From Hahella sp. CCB-MM4 (lineage in GTDB: Bacteria > Pseudomonadota > Gammaproteobacteria > Pseudomonadales > Oleiphilaceae), in NCBI RefSeq assembly GCF_002260525.1, contig NZ_MRYI01000014.1, positions 62,001-126,000 of the forward strand: a DNA stretch of 64,000 nucleotides, written 5' to 3'. Within the stretch, counting starts at the first letter, position 1, and every line of letters starts with the position of its first letter. Positions 8,246 through 16,709 of this stretch are shown here, one piece after another. The position numbers and the translations under genes were made by a program. The notes beneath the pieces were generated by a model, which had not been told where the DNA came from, searched no databases, and was given only the letters and a program-made list of their open reading frames with translations.

Positions 8246-9817
8246 ATGAGAAAGAATACACCGGTTACTCAGGTTAATAAGAATTACCCTGACAATATAC
8301 ATATCGTCTCAACAACTACGGACAAAGGTGTCATTACCTATGCAAATGATGACTTTGTCAGCGTCAGCGGATTCTCTCAGGAAGAGTTGATGGGGCAGGC
8401 GCACAATATTGTGCGCCACCCTGATATGCCTCCGGCGGCTTTCAAGGATTTGTGGGATACCCTAAAGCTCGGCAAACCTTGGATGGGAATCGTCAAAAAC
8501 CGCTGTAAAAACGGCGACCATTATTGGGTTGACGCCTTTGTCTCCAAATCAACAGGAGAGAGCGGCATTCAGTCTGTCAGGGTGAAACCGGATACCGGAC
8601 GGGTTGAGACGGCGGAAAAGATATATCAGAAACTGAACGCCGGACAGATGCCGGATGTCAAACTGGCCCCTCGCCATTGGTCATTGTATTTCAAAGTCAT
8701 GGCAGCGGTGCTGCTCACCATGCTACCGGTGGCTGTCAACCTGTTTGTCGGAAACGTCGGCACTACGGCGATGCTGGTATCCATGATCATTGGGCTGGTG
8801 TTGGGGGCAGGGGCGGGAGCCTGGATTAGCTCCCCATATCGGGCTGCCGCGGATAACTCCCGCAAGGTGTACGATAATCTGGTATCCCGGCTGATTTATG
8901 GCGGTAGAAATGATGAGCTGGGACAACTGGCAACCGTACATCACTTTCTGCAGAACAAACTGGAAACAGTGATCTGGCGCCTGCAGGATTCTGTACGACA
9001 ACTGGAAACTGTTGCGCAGCAGACCGCTTCATTGTCCACCGATTCTGAACAGCAGATTCGCAACCAACAGGTGGAAATAGAGCAGATTGCCACGGCAATG
9101 AATGAAATGTCTGCCACCATTGATGATGTTGCGAGAAATTCCAGTTCCGCTTCTGAGTCCATGCATGCGGTTGAAAAGCTCGTTGATGAAGGCTCGAAGA
9201 AGGTCAACGAAACCATCAGTTCGGTGGATCACCTGGTCAATCGCCTGACGGAAGCTTCAGGGAAAGTGGAGGAGGTCAGTTCGAAGAGTGAGAATATCTC
9301 CACGTTGGTAGAATCGATTCAAAATATTGCCGAACAGACCAACTTACTGGCTTTAAACGCGGCTATTGAAGCTGCCCGCGCCGGTGAGCAGGGGCGTGGT
9401 TTTGCGGTGGTGGCCGATGAGGTGCGCAACCTCGCCAGCAACACTGCCAAGACAACTGAGGAGATCCAGCAGGCGATTGAGTCTATTCGGTCGGATGTGA
9501 ATCACGCTGTGGCGATGATGAACCGTGCGAAGGAAATGTCGATAGACACTGTCGAATTGTCACGGGAGGCGGGAAGTTCATTAGAGTCTATTCTGGCAGC
9601 AACCCAGGAAACCACTTCATTGGTGACACAAATTGCTACCGCCGCTGAGCAGCAGAGCTCGGTGACCGAAGAGATCAATGGAAATATCCACCATATCAAT
9701 GATTCCGCGACTATCACGACGCAGAATGCGCAGCAAACCCATGCAGCGAACCAGAACTTGCTGGAAGAAGTCATACGCTTGCAGTCCGTTGCGAAACAAT
9801 TCAGCAGCCGCACCTAA
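8246..9817 (+). CDS. Methyl-accepting chemotaxis protein with PAS sensor (Aer-like)
   Basis: A 523-residue protein. A cytoplasmic N-terminal PAS domain (about 15-115) contains the run [20 protein letters not shown] and the NIVRHPDMP segment typical of Aer, the FAD-binding redox/energy receptor. Two closely spaced membrane helices (about 147-168 and 173-195) follow with almost no periplasmic loop. The C-terminus is a long coiled-coil signalling domain whose hairpin tip includes [20 protein letters not shown] (from 366). It would control CheA through CheW. ATG 8246 is chosen over 8228 because GAGG lies six bases before it and the protein then starts MRKNTPVTQ like Aer proteins. No che genes are nearby. 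Confidence 0.88.
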   Translation: MRKNTPVTQVNKNYPDNIHIVSTTTDKGVITYANDDFVSVSGFSQEELMGQAHNIVRHPDMPPAAFKDLWDTLKLGKPWMGIVKNRCKNGDHYWVDAFVSKSTGESGIQSVRVKPDTGRVETAEKIYQKLNAGQMPDVKLAPRHWSLYFKVMAAVLLTMLPVAVNLFVGNVGTTAMLVSMIIGLVLGAGAGAWISSPYRAAADNSRKVYDNLVSRLIYGGRNDELGQLATVHHFLQNKLETVIWRLQDSVRQLETVAQQTASLSTDSEQQIRNQQVEIEQIATAMNEMSATIDDVARNSSSASESMHAVEKLVDEGSKKVNETISSVDHLVNRLTEASGKVEEVSSKSENISTLVESIQNIAEQTNLLALNAAIEAARAGEQGRGFAVVADEVRNLASNTAKTTEEIQQAIESIRSDVNHAVAMMNRAKEMSIDTVELSREAGSSLESILAATQETTSLVTQIATAAEQQSSVTEEINGNIHHINDSATITTQNAQQTHAANQNLLEEVIRLQSVAKQFSSRT

Positions 9818-9834
9818 GGCTGCTGAATGATTTA
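9799..9834 (+). terminator. Hairpin overlapping the chemoreceptor stop codon
   Basis: ATTCAGCAGCC (9799-9809) and GGCTGCTGAAT (9818-9828) are perfect 11-bp arms separated by 8 bases; the TAA stop (9815-9817) lies in the loop. The downstream GATTTATCT is only moderately T-rich. It probably ends the chemoreceptor transcript. Confidence 0.6.
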
Positions 9835-9868
9835 TCTGAATCTGGCATTGGCAGCTATCGTCTAGTCG

Positions 9869-10690
9869 TTATCGTTTAACAGGCTTGGCATCCGGTGCCA
9901 GATAAGCATTACGGATTTCATCGATAGCCCCATTATTCAGAAGTCGGCGTAATGCTTTCGAGAACATTTCGGCGTGGGCACGGTAGGGAGATTTTTTTGA
10001 TATGGCAAAATATAAATCGACACTGTTGCCTGGCCGAAACTCTGCTTTTTCGACGACGTCATTATAGGGCGACTGCGCGATTTCATAATCTGCCTGACAA
10101 TCTGTTCCGATGATCGCTGCCAGTCGATCTCTTCCAAGCATATCAACCAGCTGCTTTTCGGTGCTGACATTGACCTTATGGATTTTCTGGTCGTGATCAA
10201 ATGTCTGAAAATACGCTGAGCCTGACACGATGCCGACATCGATCTGATAAAGATCCTGATAACTTCGAATACGCTGCCGTTCTCCTTTCCTTACATAAAA
10301 AACCGTTGAGCATCTATAATAGGGCGGCTTCAGATACTCCATATAAACCGCTCGCTCCGGCCGTAGCGCCAAGCCTCCCATGGCATCGACATTCCCATCT
10401 TCCATCATTTTCAGGCAACGAATCCACGGACAACGCACGTAGTCTATTTTCAGCTCCAGTGCGTCTGCCAGACGGGTCCACAAATCAAAGTCGATTCCGC
10501 TATAGCTTTCTTCATTGAGGATTCGAAATGGCGGCCAGGCATCAATGGCGACTCTGATTTCGGTTCTTGTGATCCCGGCCGCCTTTACTTCAGGGAGCCC
10601 TATATAGCTGATAGCTGCGACCATAGAACTCCAGGCGCTGAATGCCAGCAGCACTAATGATCTCATGCAATAAGACGAAACAGGTTTCAT
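9869..10690 (-). CDS. Periplasmic solute-binding protein, SBP_bac_3 type, orphan
   Basis: A 273-residue secreted protein of extracellular solute-binding family 3: signal peptide, then IRVAIDAWPPFRILNEESYSG, a variant of the family's ligand-pocket opening. It carries several cysteines (RCPWIRCLKMMEDG) unusual for this fold. ATG at 10690 is chosen because GGAGG stands directly upstream; a longer frame to 10729 lacks a site. No transporter gene is adjacent. It is the second lone SBP_bac_3 in the first 11 kb, here convergent with a chemoreceptor, but the receptor has no periplasmic domain to contact it. Confidence 0.7.
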   Translation of the reverse strand: MKPVSSYCMRSLVLLAFSAWSSMVAAISYIGLPEVKAAGITRTEIRVAIDAWPPFRILNEESYSGIDFDLWTRLADALELKIDYVRCPWIRCLKMMEDGNVDAMGGLALRPERAVYMEYLKPPYYRCSTVFYVRKGERQRIRSYQDLYQIDVGIVSGSAYFQTFDHDQKIHKVNVSTEKQLVDMLGRDRLAAIIGTDCQADYEIAQSPYNDVVEKAEFRPGNSVDLYFAISKKSPYRAHAEMFSKALRRLLNNGAIDEIRNAYLAPDAKPVKR

Positions 10691-10845
10691 TACAACCTCC
10701 AGGCGCAAAGGGCGAATGGAGACAACCATGAGGCGACTATCGGCCTGCTCGGTTTTTCCCGGGAACCATTTCAGTATAGTTGAGTCGGGAGTGTGCTACC
10801 GAAAAGAACGGCGGATTCGGAGCTGTTCAAACTCGCTCGGACAGG

Positions 10846-11349
10846 CTATAACAAGGGGGCTTTTTCTTTCAGCATCGTCGCCAGGTATTCCAATTGCTCT
10901 TTATCTGTCTGATCAAAGGCTGCTGGTAAGTCTGAATCGACATCCAGTACAGCAATCACCGCATTCTCTTTATTCAAGACCGGAACAACAATTTCGCTTT
11001 GAGTTGTCGAGGAGCAGGCGATATGGTCGGTGAACGTGTTAACGTCCTCCACCAACTGAGTTTCATGGGTGGTCGCTGCTGCTCCGCAAACACCTCGGTG
11101 AAAGGGGATTGTCAGGCAGCCGTGCCCGCCCTGGTAAGGGCCCGCTTTCATCAGAGCCGGTTCTACAACACGATAGAAGCCGGTCCAGTGAAAATAATCA
11201 AACCTCTGATGCAGCTCACAACATACGGTGGACAGAATTGTGATCCAATCCCGCTCTTCTGCGATGAGATGCTGAATAATCTTCAATGTTTCCTGATAAT
11301 GACGCCGTTTGTCCTGTGAGCTGGCGTCTCTGGGGAGAGGAGTAATCAC
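10846..11349 (-). CDS. msrC: Free methionine-(R)-sulfoxide reductase, GAF domain (fRMsr)
   Basis: A 167-residue single GAF-domain protein that reduces free methionine-R-sulfoxide in the cytoplasm. The family fingerprint is complete: GPYQGGHGC, IPFHRGVCG, a TQLVEDVN segment, DHIACSS and SEIVVPV. Three cysteines (78, 88 and 112 from this start) have the 10- and 24-residue spacing of the catalytic and resolving cysteines of E. coli YebR. GTG at 11349 has GAGG six bases upstream and is preferred to TTG at 11361. It stands alone, divergent from the small lipoprotein gene. Confidence 0.87.
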   Translation of the reverse strand: MITPLPRDASSQDKRRHYQETLKIIQHLIAEERDWITILSTVCCELHQRFDYFHWTGFYRVVEPALMKAGPYQGGHGCLTIPFHRGVCGAAATTHETQLVEDVNTFTDHIACSSTTQSEIVVPVLNKENAVIAVLDVDSDLPAAFDQTDKEQLEYLATMLKEKAPLL

Positions 11350-11451
11350 GAAGTACCTCAAGTTAAGTTGATAGGTGTGAAATGTTGACCGGGTCTGAAT
11401 GCTATTCTGTTGCTGATAGTCAGGCCGGATGAAAATATAGAGGAAAGTTTA

Positions 11452-11964
11452 GTGAAAAAAATCGTCTGTGTCGGAATGATTCTGATCAGCTCCTTTCTGA
11501 GCGGTTGTTTCTATTCTGCTGCCGTGGGGGTGGCAGATGTGGCCATTATTGAGAGAACCAAACAAAAGCATGCCTTTATTCATGCTATGGAAGACGGTTA
11601 TGCGCAGTATCAGCAGGATTGGGAAGGATCTGACTGCCCACGGAATGAATATGAGGTCAGTCCCAAGATTGTGGAGTTCGCCAAAAGCCGTCCGCCCTAT
11701 GGTCTGGATGCCGCCATCAAAATGTTGATGGAAATCTATAACGACACCACCCAGACTGATCAGGTGCGCTCTCATGCCCTTTATCACGTGGCAGTCGCTT
11801 ATATGAGACGCCGTGAGAGTAACTACGAGATTGCCGAAGAGTATCTGGAAACCATACGGGATAATTTCCCCGGTACTCACGACTGTGTCGTTGCCCGCCT
11901 GCTTCAGGAAATTGAAGAGCGGAAAGCGTTTCAGGGGAATTTCGAAGATCAAGAGGCCGGCTAA
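11452..11964 (+). CDS. Small lipoprotein, TPR-like helical protein of unknown function
   Basis: A 170-residue protein starting at GTG 11452 behind GAGGAAAG. The first 22 residues form a lipoprotein signal with lipobox LSGC, so it should be lipid-anchored at the periplasmic side. The mature part is helical; the HALYHVAVAYMRRRESNYEIAEEYLETI part (quoted ends only: HALYHVAVAY and EIAEEYLETI) resembles one or two Sel1/TPR repeats. I do not recognise the family. It is followed by a strong two-way terminator shared with purD. Confidence 0.6.
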   Translation: MKKIVCVGMILISSFLSGCFYSAAVGVADVAIIERTKQKHAFIHAMEDGYAQYQQDWEGSDCPRNEYEVSPKIVEFAKSRPPYGLDAAIKMLMEIYNDTTQTDQVRSHALYHVAVAYMRRRESNYEIAEEYLETIRDNFPGTHDCVVARLLQEIEERKAFQGNFEDQEAG

Positions 11965-11983
11965 AGTTCTGTCTGATCAACAA

Positions 11984-12014
11984 AAAACGGCAACCGTTAT
12001 GGTTGCCGTTTTAA
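11984..12014. terminator. Bidirectional terminator between the lipoprotein gene and purD
   Basis: AAAACGGCAACC and GGTTGCCGTTTT form a perfect stem around GTTAT, with A-runs on one side and T-runs on the other, so it can stop transcription from both converging genes. Confidence 0.9.
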
Positions 12015-12035
12015 AGGGAATTTTCGGAAGCCGTA

Positions 12036-13331
12036 TCAGCTCTTGTTAGCTTCTTCCCTTGCTACAGCTCGGTAACCGATATCCTTACGGAAAAACATGC
12101 CATCCCAGGATATGGTGCCGGCCAGTGCATAGGCGTTCCGCTGAGCTTCTGAGACAGTATCGCCCAGTGCCGTTGCACACAGAACCCGTCCACCGCTGGT
12201 GGTTACTTCACCATCAATCAGTTTGGTGCCAGCGTGAAACACTTTTCCAGGAAGCTCTGCAGCGTCCTTCAGACCACTGATAACGTTACCTTTGGCATAA
12301 GCGTCCGGATAGCCGCCTGCTGCGAGAACGACACCCAGAGAGGCTCTGGAGTCCCACTCAGAGGTCTCCTGATCCAACTCGCCACGTGTGGCTGCCTGAC
12401 AAAGCCGGACCAGGTCAGACTTCATTCTCAGCATGATCGGTTGAGTCTCCGGATCACCAAAACGGCAATTGTATTCAATGACTTTGGGGGTACCATCCTC
12501 AGCAATCATCAGACCGGCATACAGGAAGCCGGTATAGTCATTTCCTTCAGATGCCATACCTTGCACAGTGGGGTATATCACCTCGTCCATGATGCGCTGG
12601 TGAATCTCTTTTGTGACCACCGGAGCAGGTGAATAAGCGCCCATTCCGCCGGTGTTGGGGCCGGAGTCGCCGTCCCCCACTCGTTTATGGTCCTGGCTGG
12701 TTGCCATTGGCAAAACGTTCTTGCCGTCCACCATGACGATGAAGCTGGCTTCCTCTCCTTCCAGAAATTCTTCAACCACCACTCGATGCCCTGCATCGCC
12801 AAACTTATTGCCGGCGAGCATGTCCTTGATGGCATCTTCTGCCTGCTCAAGCGTCATGGCGACAATCACGCCTTTACCGGCGGCAAGTCCGTCGGCTTTG
12901 ACGACAATCGGAGCTCCCTGCTGACGTACATATTCCAGAGCGGGTTCGATGTCAGTGAAGTTCTCATAGGCCGCGGTCGGAATATTGTGGCGAGCCAGAA
13001 AGTCCTTGGTAAATGCCTTGGAGCCTTCCAGTTGAGCTGCACCTTTGCTGGGGCCGAAAATACACAGTTTTTCGGATTGAAAGCGGTCAACAATCCCGTC
13101 GACCAGTGGTGCTTCGGGGCCGACAATTGTCAGTTCCACCTGATTTTGTCTGGCAAAATCCACCAGGGCATCAAAATCAAGAACATCAATTGCGACGTTT
13201 TCCAGTTTGTCTTCCAGAGCCGTGCCCGCGTTACCCGGTGCAACGAAGACTTTGCTGACGTAGTCAGCCTGTGCAGCTTTCCAGGCCAGTGCGTGTTCAC
13301 GCCCGCCGCTGCCGATGACCAGAATATTCAT
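12036..13331 (-). CDS. purD: Phosphoribosylamine-glycine ligase (GARS)
   Basis: A 431-residue ATP-grasp enzyme joining glycine to 5-phosphoribosylamine in purine synthesis. It starts MNILVIGSGGREHALAWK, the family's signature N-terminus, contains VKADGLAAGKGV for ATP binding and the motif RFGDPETQPIML near residue 290. Length is normal. It lies 26 bp downstream of purH and is almost certainly co-transcribed with it. Confidence 0.97.
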   Translation of the reverse strand: MNILVIGSGGREHALAWKAAQADYVSKVFVAPGNAGTALEDKLENVAIDVLDFDALVDFARQNQVELTIVGPEAPLVDGIVDRFQSEKLCIFGPSKGAAQLEGSKAFTKDFLARHNIPTAAYENFTDIEPALEYVRQQGAPIVVKADGLAAGKGVIVAMTLEQAEDAIKDMLAGNKFGDAGHRVVVEEFLEGEEASFIVMVDGKNVLPMATSQDHKRVGDGDSGPNTGGMGAYSPAPVVTKEIHQRIMDEVIYPTVQGMASEGNDYTGFLYAGLMIAEDGTPKVIEYNCRFGDPETQPIMLRMKSDLVRLCQAATRGELDQETSEWDSRASLGVVLAAGGYPDAYAKGNVISGLKDAAELPGKVFHAGTKLIDGEVTTSGGRVLCATALGDTVSEAQRNAYALAGTISWDGMFFRKDIGYRAVAREEANKS

Positions 13332-13357
13332 TGTGAATCCTTAGCCTTGTTGGGCGC

Positions 13358-14935
13358 TTAGTGACGGAAGTGGCGCATGCCGGTAAATACCATGGCAATG
13401 CTGTGCTCATTCGCTGCATCGATCACTTCCTGGTCGCGCATGGAGCCGCCAGGTTGAATGATCGCGGTGATACCTGCCGCAGCTGCCGCATCGACACTGT
13501 CCCGGAATGGGAAAAATGCGTCGGATGCCATGACGGAGCCTTTGACTTCCAGATTTTCGTCTGCGGCTTTGATTCCGGCAATCTTGGCGCTGTATACCCG
13601 GCTCATTTGTCCGGCGCCGATCCCGATAGTGCGACCGTTCTTGGCATATACGATGGCATTTGACTTGACGAATTTGGCCACTTCCCAGGCAAACAGCAGA
13701 TCGTTCAGCTCTTGCTCAGTCGGCGCCCGCTCTGTCGCCATGGTCAGCGCGTCCATGTTCACCATTCCCAGGTCACGGTCCTGAACCAGCAACCCTCCGG
13801 TAACCCGCTTGTAGTCAAAGGCAGCCAGACGTTCACCGTCAAACTCGCCGCATTCCAGCAAGCGGACGTTGGGTTTGGCTGAGACAACCGCTTTGGCTGC
13901 CTGGGCGATCCGTGGTGCAATGATGACTTCCACGAACTGGCGATCAACGATTGCCTTGGCGGTCTCTTCATCCAGTTCCCGGTTGAAGGCAATGATGCCA
14001 CCAAATGCTGAGGTCGGGTCTGTCGCGAAGGCCAGGTCATAGGCCTGTTTCAGATCTGCCCCGATTGCCACTCCACAGGGGTTGGCATGCTTGACGATAA
14101 CACATGCAGGGTCAGCGAATGGTTTGACACACTCAAGTGCCGCATCAGTATCGGCGATGTTGTTATAGGAGAGTTCCTTGCCCTGCAATTGCGTTGAGGT
14201 CGACACGGAAGCCTCTGTGGCATTTTTCTCCACATAGAATGCAGCGGACTGATGTGGGTTTTCACCGTAGCGCAGATCCTGAACTTTGATGAACTGTTGG
14301 TTCAGGGTCCGGGGATAGGCTGTTTCCTCTGCCAGAACCTGCTTGCCCAGATAGTTGGCAATCGCGCCGTCATAGGCCGCAGTGTGCTCGAAAGCTTTGA
14401 CGGCCAGATCAAAACGGGTTGCGTGGCTCAACTGACCCTGGCTGCCGTTCAATTCCTCTACGATGCCGTTATAGTCTGAAGGATTGACGACAATGGCGAC
14501 ATCTTTATGGTTCTTGGCAGCGGAGCGCACCATGGTCGGACCTCCGATATCGATATTTTCAATCGCATCCGGCAATTGACAATCGGGTTTGGCTACCGTG
14601 GCTTCGAAGGGATAAAGGTTGACCACCACAAGGTCAATCGGGGCAATTCCATGTTCTGCCATGACCGCATCATCCTGACCGCGACGTCCCAGTATGCCGC
14701 CATGTACTTTGGGGTGAAGTGTTTTAACCCGGCCATCCATCATTTCCGGAAAACCGGTGTAATCGGATACTTCCCTTACTTCGATAGAGGCATCTTTCAG
14801 TAATTTGTATGTGCCACCGGTGGACAAAAGCTCGACCCCAAGGTCAGCCAGAGAGCGGGCGAATTCTACGATATTGGTTTTATCGGAAACGCTGAGTAGG
14901 GCGCGTTTGATTTTGACTGAGTCAGAACTGGTCAT
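13358..14935 (-). CDS. purH: Bifunctional AICAR formyltransferase / IMP cyclohydrolase
   Basis: A 525-residue fusion catalysing the last two steps to IMP. The N-terminal MGS-like cyclohydrolase domain (to about 200) begins [18 protein letters not shown]; the transformylase domain contains [12 protein letters not shown] with the catalytic Lys-His pair, and ends in [18 protein letters not shown]. Length is standard. It precedes purD and lies downstream of fis, separated from it by a terminator, so it probably has its own promoter in the 14936-15031 gap. Confidence 0.97.
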   Translation of the reverse strand: MTSSDSVKIKRALLSVSDKTNIVEFARSLADLGVELLSTGGTYKLLKDASIEVREVSDYTGFPEMMDGRVKTLHPKVHGGILGRRGQDDAVMAEHGIAPIDLVVVNLYPFEATVAKPDCQLPDAIENIDIGGPTMVRSAAKNHKDVAIVVNPSDYNGIVEELNGSQGQLSHATRFDLAVKAFEHTAAYDGAIANYLGKQVLAEETAYPRTLNQQFIKVQDLRYGENPHQSAAFYVEKNATEASVSTSTQLQGKELSYNNIADTDAALECVKPFADPACVIVKHANPCGVAIGADLKQAYDLAFATDPTSAFGGIIAFNRELDEETAKAIVDRQFVEVIIAPRIAQAAKAVVSAKPNVRLLECGEFDGERLAAFDYKRVTGGLLVQDRDLGMVNMDALTMATERAPTEQELNDLLFAWEVAKFVKSNAIVYAKNGRTIGIGAGQMSRVYSAKIAGIKAADENLEVKGSVMASDAFFPFRDSVDAAAAAGITAIIQPGGSMRDQEVIDAANEHSIAMVFTGMRHFRH

Positions 14936-14957
14936 GGTCAGTGGGTCTCTCGTTTAA

Positions 14958-14985
14958 GCAAAAAGAGGGCTTTAAGCCCTCTCTT
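14958..14985 (-). terminator. Rho-independent terminator after fis
   Basis: Read on the minus strand, AGAGGGCTT, a short A-rich loop and AGCCCTCT form a near-perfect stem followed directly by TTTTT. It lies about 50 bp after the fis stop and ahead of purH. Confidence 0.85.
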
Positions 14986-15031
14986 GATTTAAATGAAAAT
15001 GATAAGTCTAGTCGACGATTACCTGTTTAGG

Positions 15032-15322
15032 TTAAAGCAAGCCGTACTGTTTCAACTTCTTGCGCAGGGTGCCGCGGTTAAGTCCCAGCAACACTGACGC
15101 CTTAGTCTGGTTGTTGCGGGTATACTTCAACACCTGCTCCAGCAGAGGAGCTTCGACTTCTGACAGCACCATGTTGTAGACATCTTTGACCGGTGCACCA
15201 TCCAGTTGGGTAAAGTAGTTTTCCAATGCCTGCTCAACGCTGTCACGGAGAGTCATAGTATCTGCGGTGGATTTATCAACCTGAAGTGGTGCTTCTGGCG
15301 TGGCAAAGGTCTCTGTAGTCAT
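15032..15322 (-). CDS. fis: DNA-binding protein Fis
   Basis: A 96-residue nucleoid and growth-phase regulator, close to the usual 98. The C-terminus [20 protein letters not shown] is the helix-turn-helix that bends DNA. The N-terminal part (residues 25-45) corresponds to the region used for Hin/Gin stimulation. Its start overlaps the end of dusB by 4 bp, the conserved dusB-fis operon, so its expression depends on the promoter in front of dusB, where the 20-bp repeat array lies. Confidence 0.95.
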   Translation of the reverse strand: MTTETFATPEAPLQVDKSTADTMTLRDSVEQALENYFTQLDGAPVKDVYNMVLSEVEAPLLEQVLKYTRNNQTKASVLLGLNRGTLRKKLKQYGLL

Positions 15323-16308
15323 GCTGCGATTTCCTCTCCTTTTATCGACAAACGCTCAAAGAAACTCTCAAGGGCATCTAATTGTGCCTGGGCGTCGTCT
15401 ATTCGGTTAAATTGCGATTTAAATTCTGCTCCGATACGGGCACTGTCGAGGTACCACCCAACATGTTTACGCGCGATTCTGGCGCCCTGCACAGGGCCAT
15501 AAAACGCGTGCAAATCACTGATGTGCCCGACCAATATGAGTCGAATCTCCTGATGAGACGGCTCCGGTAAAAACTGCTGCGTACGCAGGTAATGTTCGAT
15601 TTCCCGAAAAATCCAGGGGCGTCCTTGAGCTGCACGGCCCAGCATAATGCCGTCAGCCTGGGTGTAGTCCAGTACTTTTTTTGCCTGAAGCGGAGAGGTG
15701 ATATCACCATTGGCAATAACCGGAATTGAGATGCTTTGTTTGATCTCTGCAATGGTGTCATATTCTGCATGGCCAAAATATTTGCACTCTCTGGTGCGGC
15801 CATGAACGGCAAGTGATTGAATGCCGCAATCTTCTGCCATCTTTGCAATGGTTAAACCGTTGCGATTCTCCGGGCTCCAGCCAGTTCTGATTTTCAGGGT
15901 AACAGGCACATCAACAGCCTTTACCACAGCGGTCAAAATGTCCCTGACCAGGATTTCATCCCTTAACAAAGCCGATCCAGCGGCTTTATTACATACTTTC
16001 TTTGCAGGGCACCCCATATTGATATCGATGATCTGGGCACCATGCTGTTGATTGTAGCGAGCGGCAGCTGCCAGCATTTCGGGGTCTCCCCCGGCGATCT
16101 GTACCGCGATAGGGGCATCTTCACCTGAGTGGTCCATCCGCAATTTTGATTTGCGGGTGTTTCTCAGGTCCGGATTGGCCGCCATCATCTCCGAAACCGC
16201 AAGGCCTGCTCCCAACGAACGACACAGCTGTCGAAAAGGGCGATCCGTAACACCTGCCATAGGTGCGAGAATCAGATTGTTACGCAATGGGTAAGGTCCG
16301 ATTTGCAT
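15319..16308 (-). CDS. dusB: tRNA-dihydrouridine synthase B
   Basis: A 329-residue FMN TIM-barrel enzyme reducing uridine in the tRNA D-loop. It begins with [19 protein letters not shown], the conserved FMN-binding opening; the catalytic cysteine is in [10 protein letters not shown] (Cys100), and HGRTR follows further on. The C-terminal helical domain covers about 240-329. It is co-transcribed with fis (ATGA-type overlap). Confidence 0.96.
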   Translation of the reverse strand: MQIGPYPLRNNLILAPMAGVTDRPFRQLCRSLGAGLAVSEMMAANPDLRNTRKSKLRMDHSGEDAPIAVQIAGGDPEMLAAAARYNQQHGAQIIDINMGCPAKKVCNKAAGSALLRDEILVRDILTAVVKAVDVPVTLKIRTGWSPENRNGLTIAKMAEDCGIQSLAVHGRTRECKYFGHAEYDTIAEIKQSISIPVIANGDITSPLQAKKVLDYTQADGIMLGRAAQGRPWIFREIEHYLRTQQFLPEPSHQEIRLILVGHISDLHAFYGPVQGARIARKHVGWYLDSARIGAEFKSQFNRIDDAQAQLDALESFFERLSIKGEEIAA

Positions 16309-16340
16309 GAGGTGTATTCGTTATTGGCCGCGGATCAGTT

Positions 16341-16514
16341 TTGTTTAGCTACTATCAAGTTCGTTCGGCTACTGCCGGTTTCGTTCAGCTACTATCTAGC
16401 TCGTTCGGCTACTATCAAATTTGTTTAGTTACTACCAAATTTGTTTAGTTACTACCAAATTCGTTTAGTTACTACCAAATTCGTTCAGCTACTTTCGTGT
16501 AGCGACTATAGAAG
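16341..16514. repeat. Array of nine 20-bp direct repeats upstream of dusB-fis
   Basis: Seven contiguous 20-bp units begin at 16341, 16361, 16381, 16401, 16421, 16441 and 16461. An eighth (16481) is cut to 14 bp and a ninth runs 16495-16514. Consensus on the plus strand: TCGTTYAGYTACTAYCAAAT. Units 5 and 6 are identical and unit 7 differs by one base; outer units diverge, mainly by transitions. There are no spacers, so this is not CRISPR, and the 20-bp period cannot keep a reading frame. The array is 33 bp upstream of the dusB start. Read on the minus strand, the ninth unit contains TATAGT (16505-16510), which could be a -10 placing the array in the dusB leader. Confidence 0.95.
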
Positions 16515-16605
16515 CTCAATGACGATAGGTGTTTAAAAAATGTTCGCCCTGATTAGGGGTGCCTATGATACTCAGATGACAGGGGGCGGAAAAGACTTGA
16601 AATTT

Positions 16606-16648
16606 AAAAAATAGAGTATTTTTTATCCCGTAAGGGTTAAATTTAACC
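16606..16648. repeat. AT-rich inverted repeats upstream of the array
   Basis: AAAAAATA (16606-16613) and TATTTTTT (16617-16624) form an 8-bp inverted repeat around GAG. GGTTAAATTTAACC (16635-16648) is a perfect 14-bp palindrome, a plausible site for a dimeric repressor or helix-turn-helix protein. The rest of the gap 16309-16709 outside the repeats holds nothing I can name, except TCGGCCCG / CGGGCCGA (16671-16692), a perfect 8-bp stem just after the DUF3426 stop codon. Confidence 0.6.
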
Positions 16649-16709
16649 AATACATTGTGGAGGAGTGTTCTCGGCCCGTTGATCCGGGCCGATCTGAAAC
16701 CGTCAGGTA

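Noticed and set aside
12687-13361. 224-codon open frame on the plus strand
   Set aside because: Antisense to purD, whose protein is fully conserved; codon pattern follows the purD complement.
16341-16514. The 20-bp repeats as a CRISPR array
   Set aside because: The units abut with no spacers, are shorter than CRISPR repeats, and no cas gene is near.
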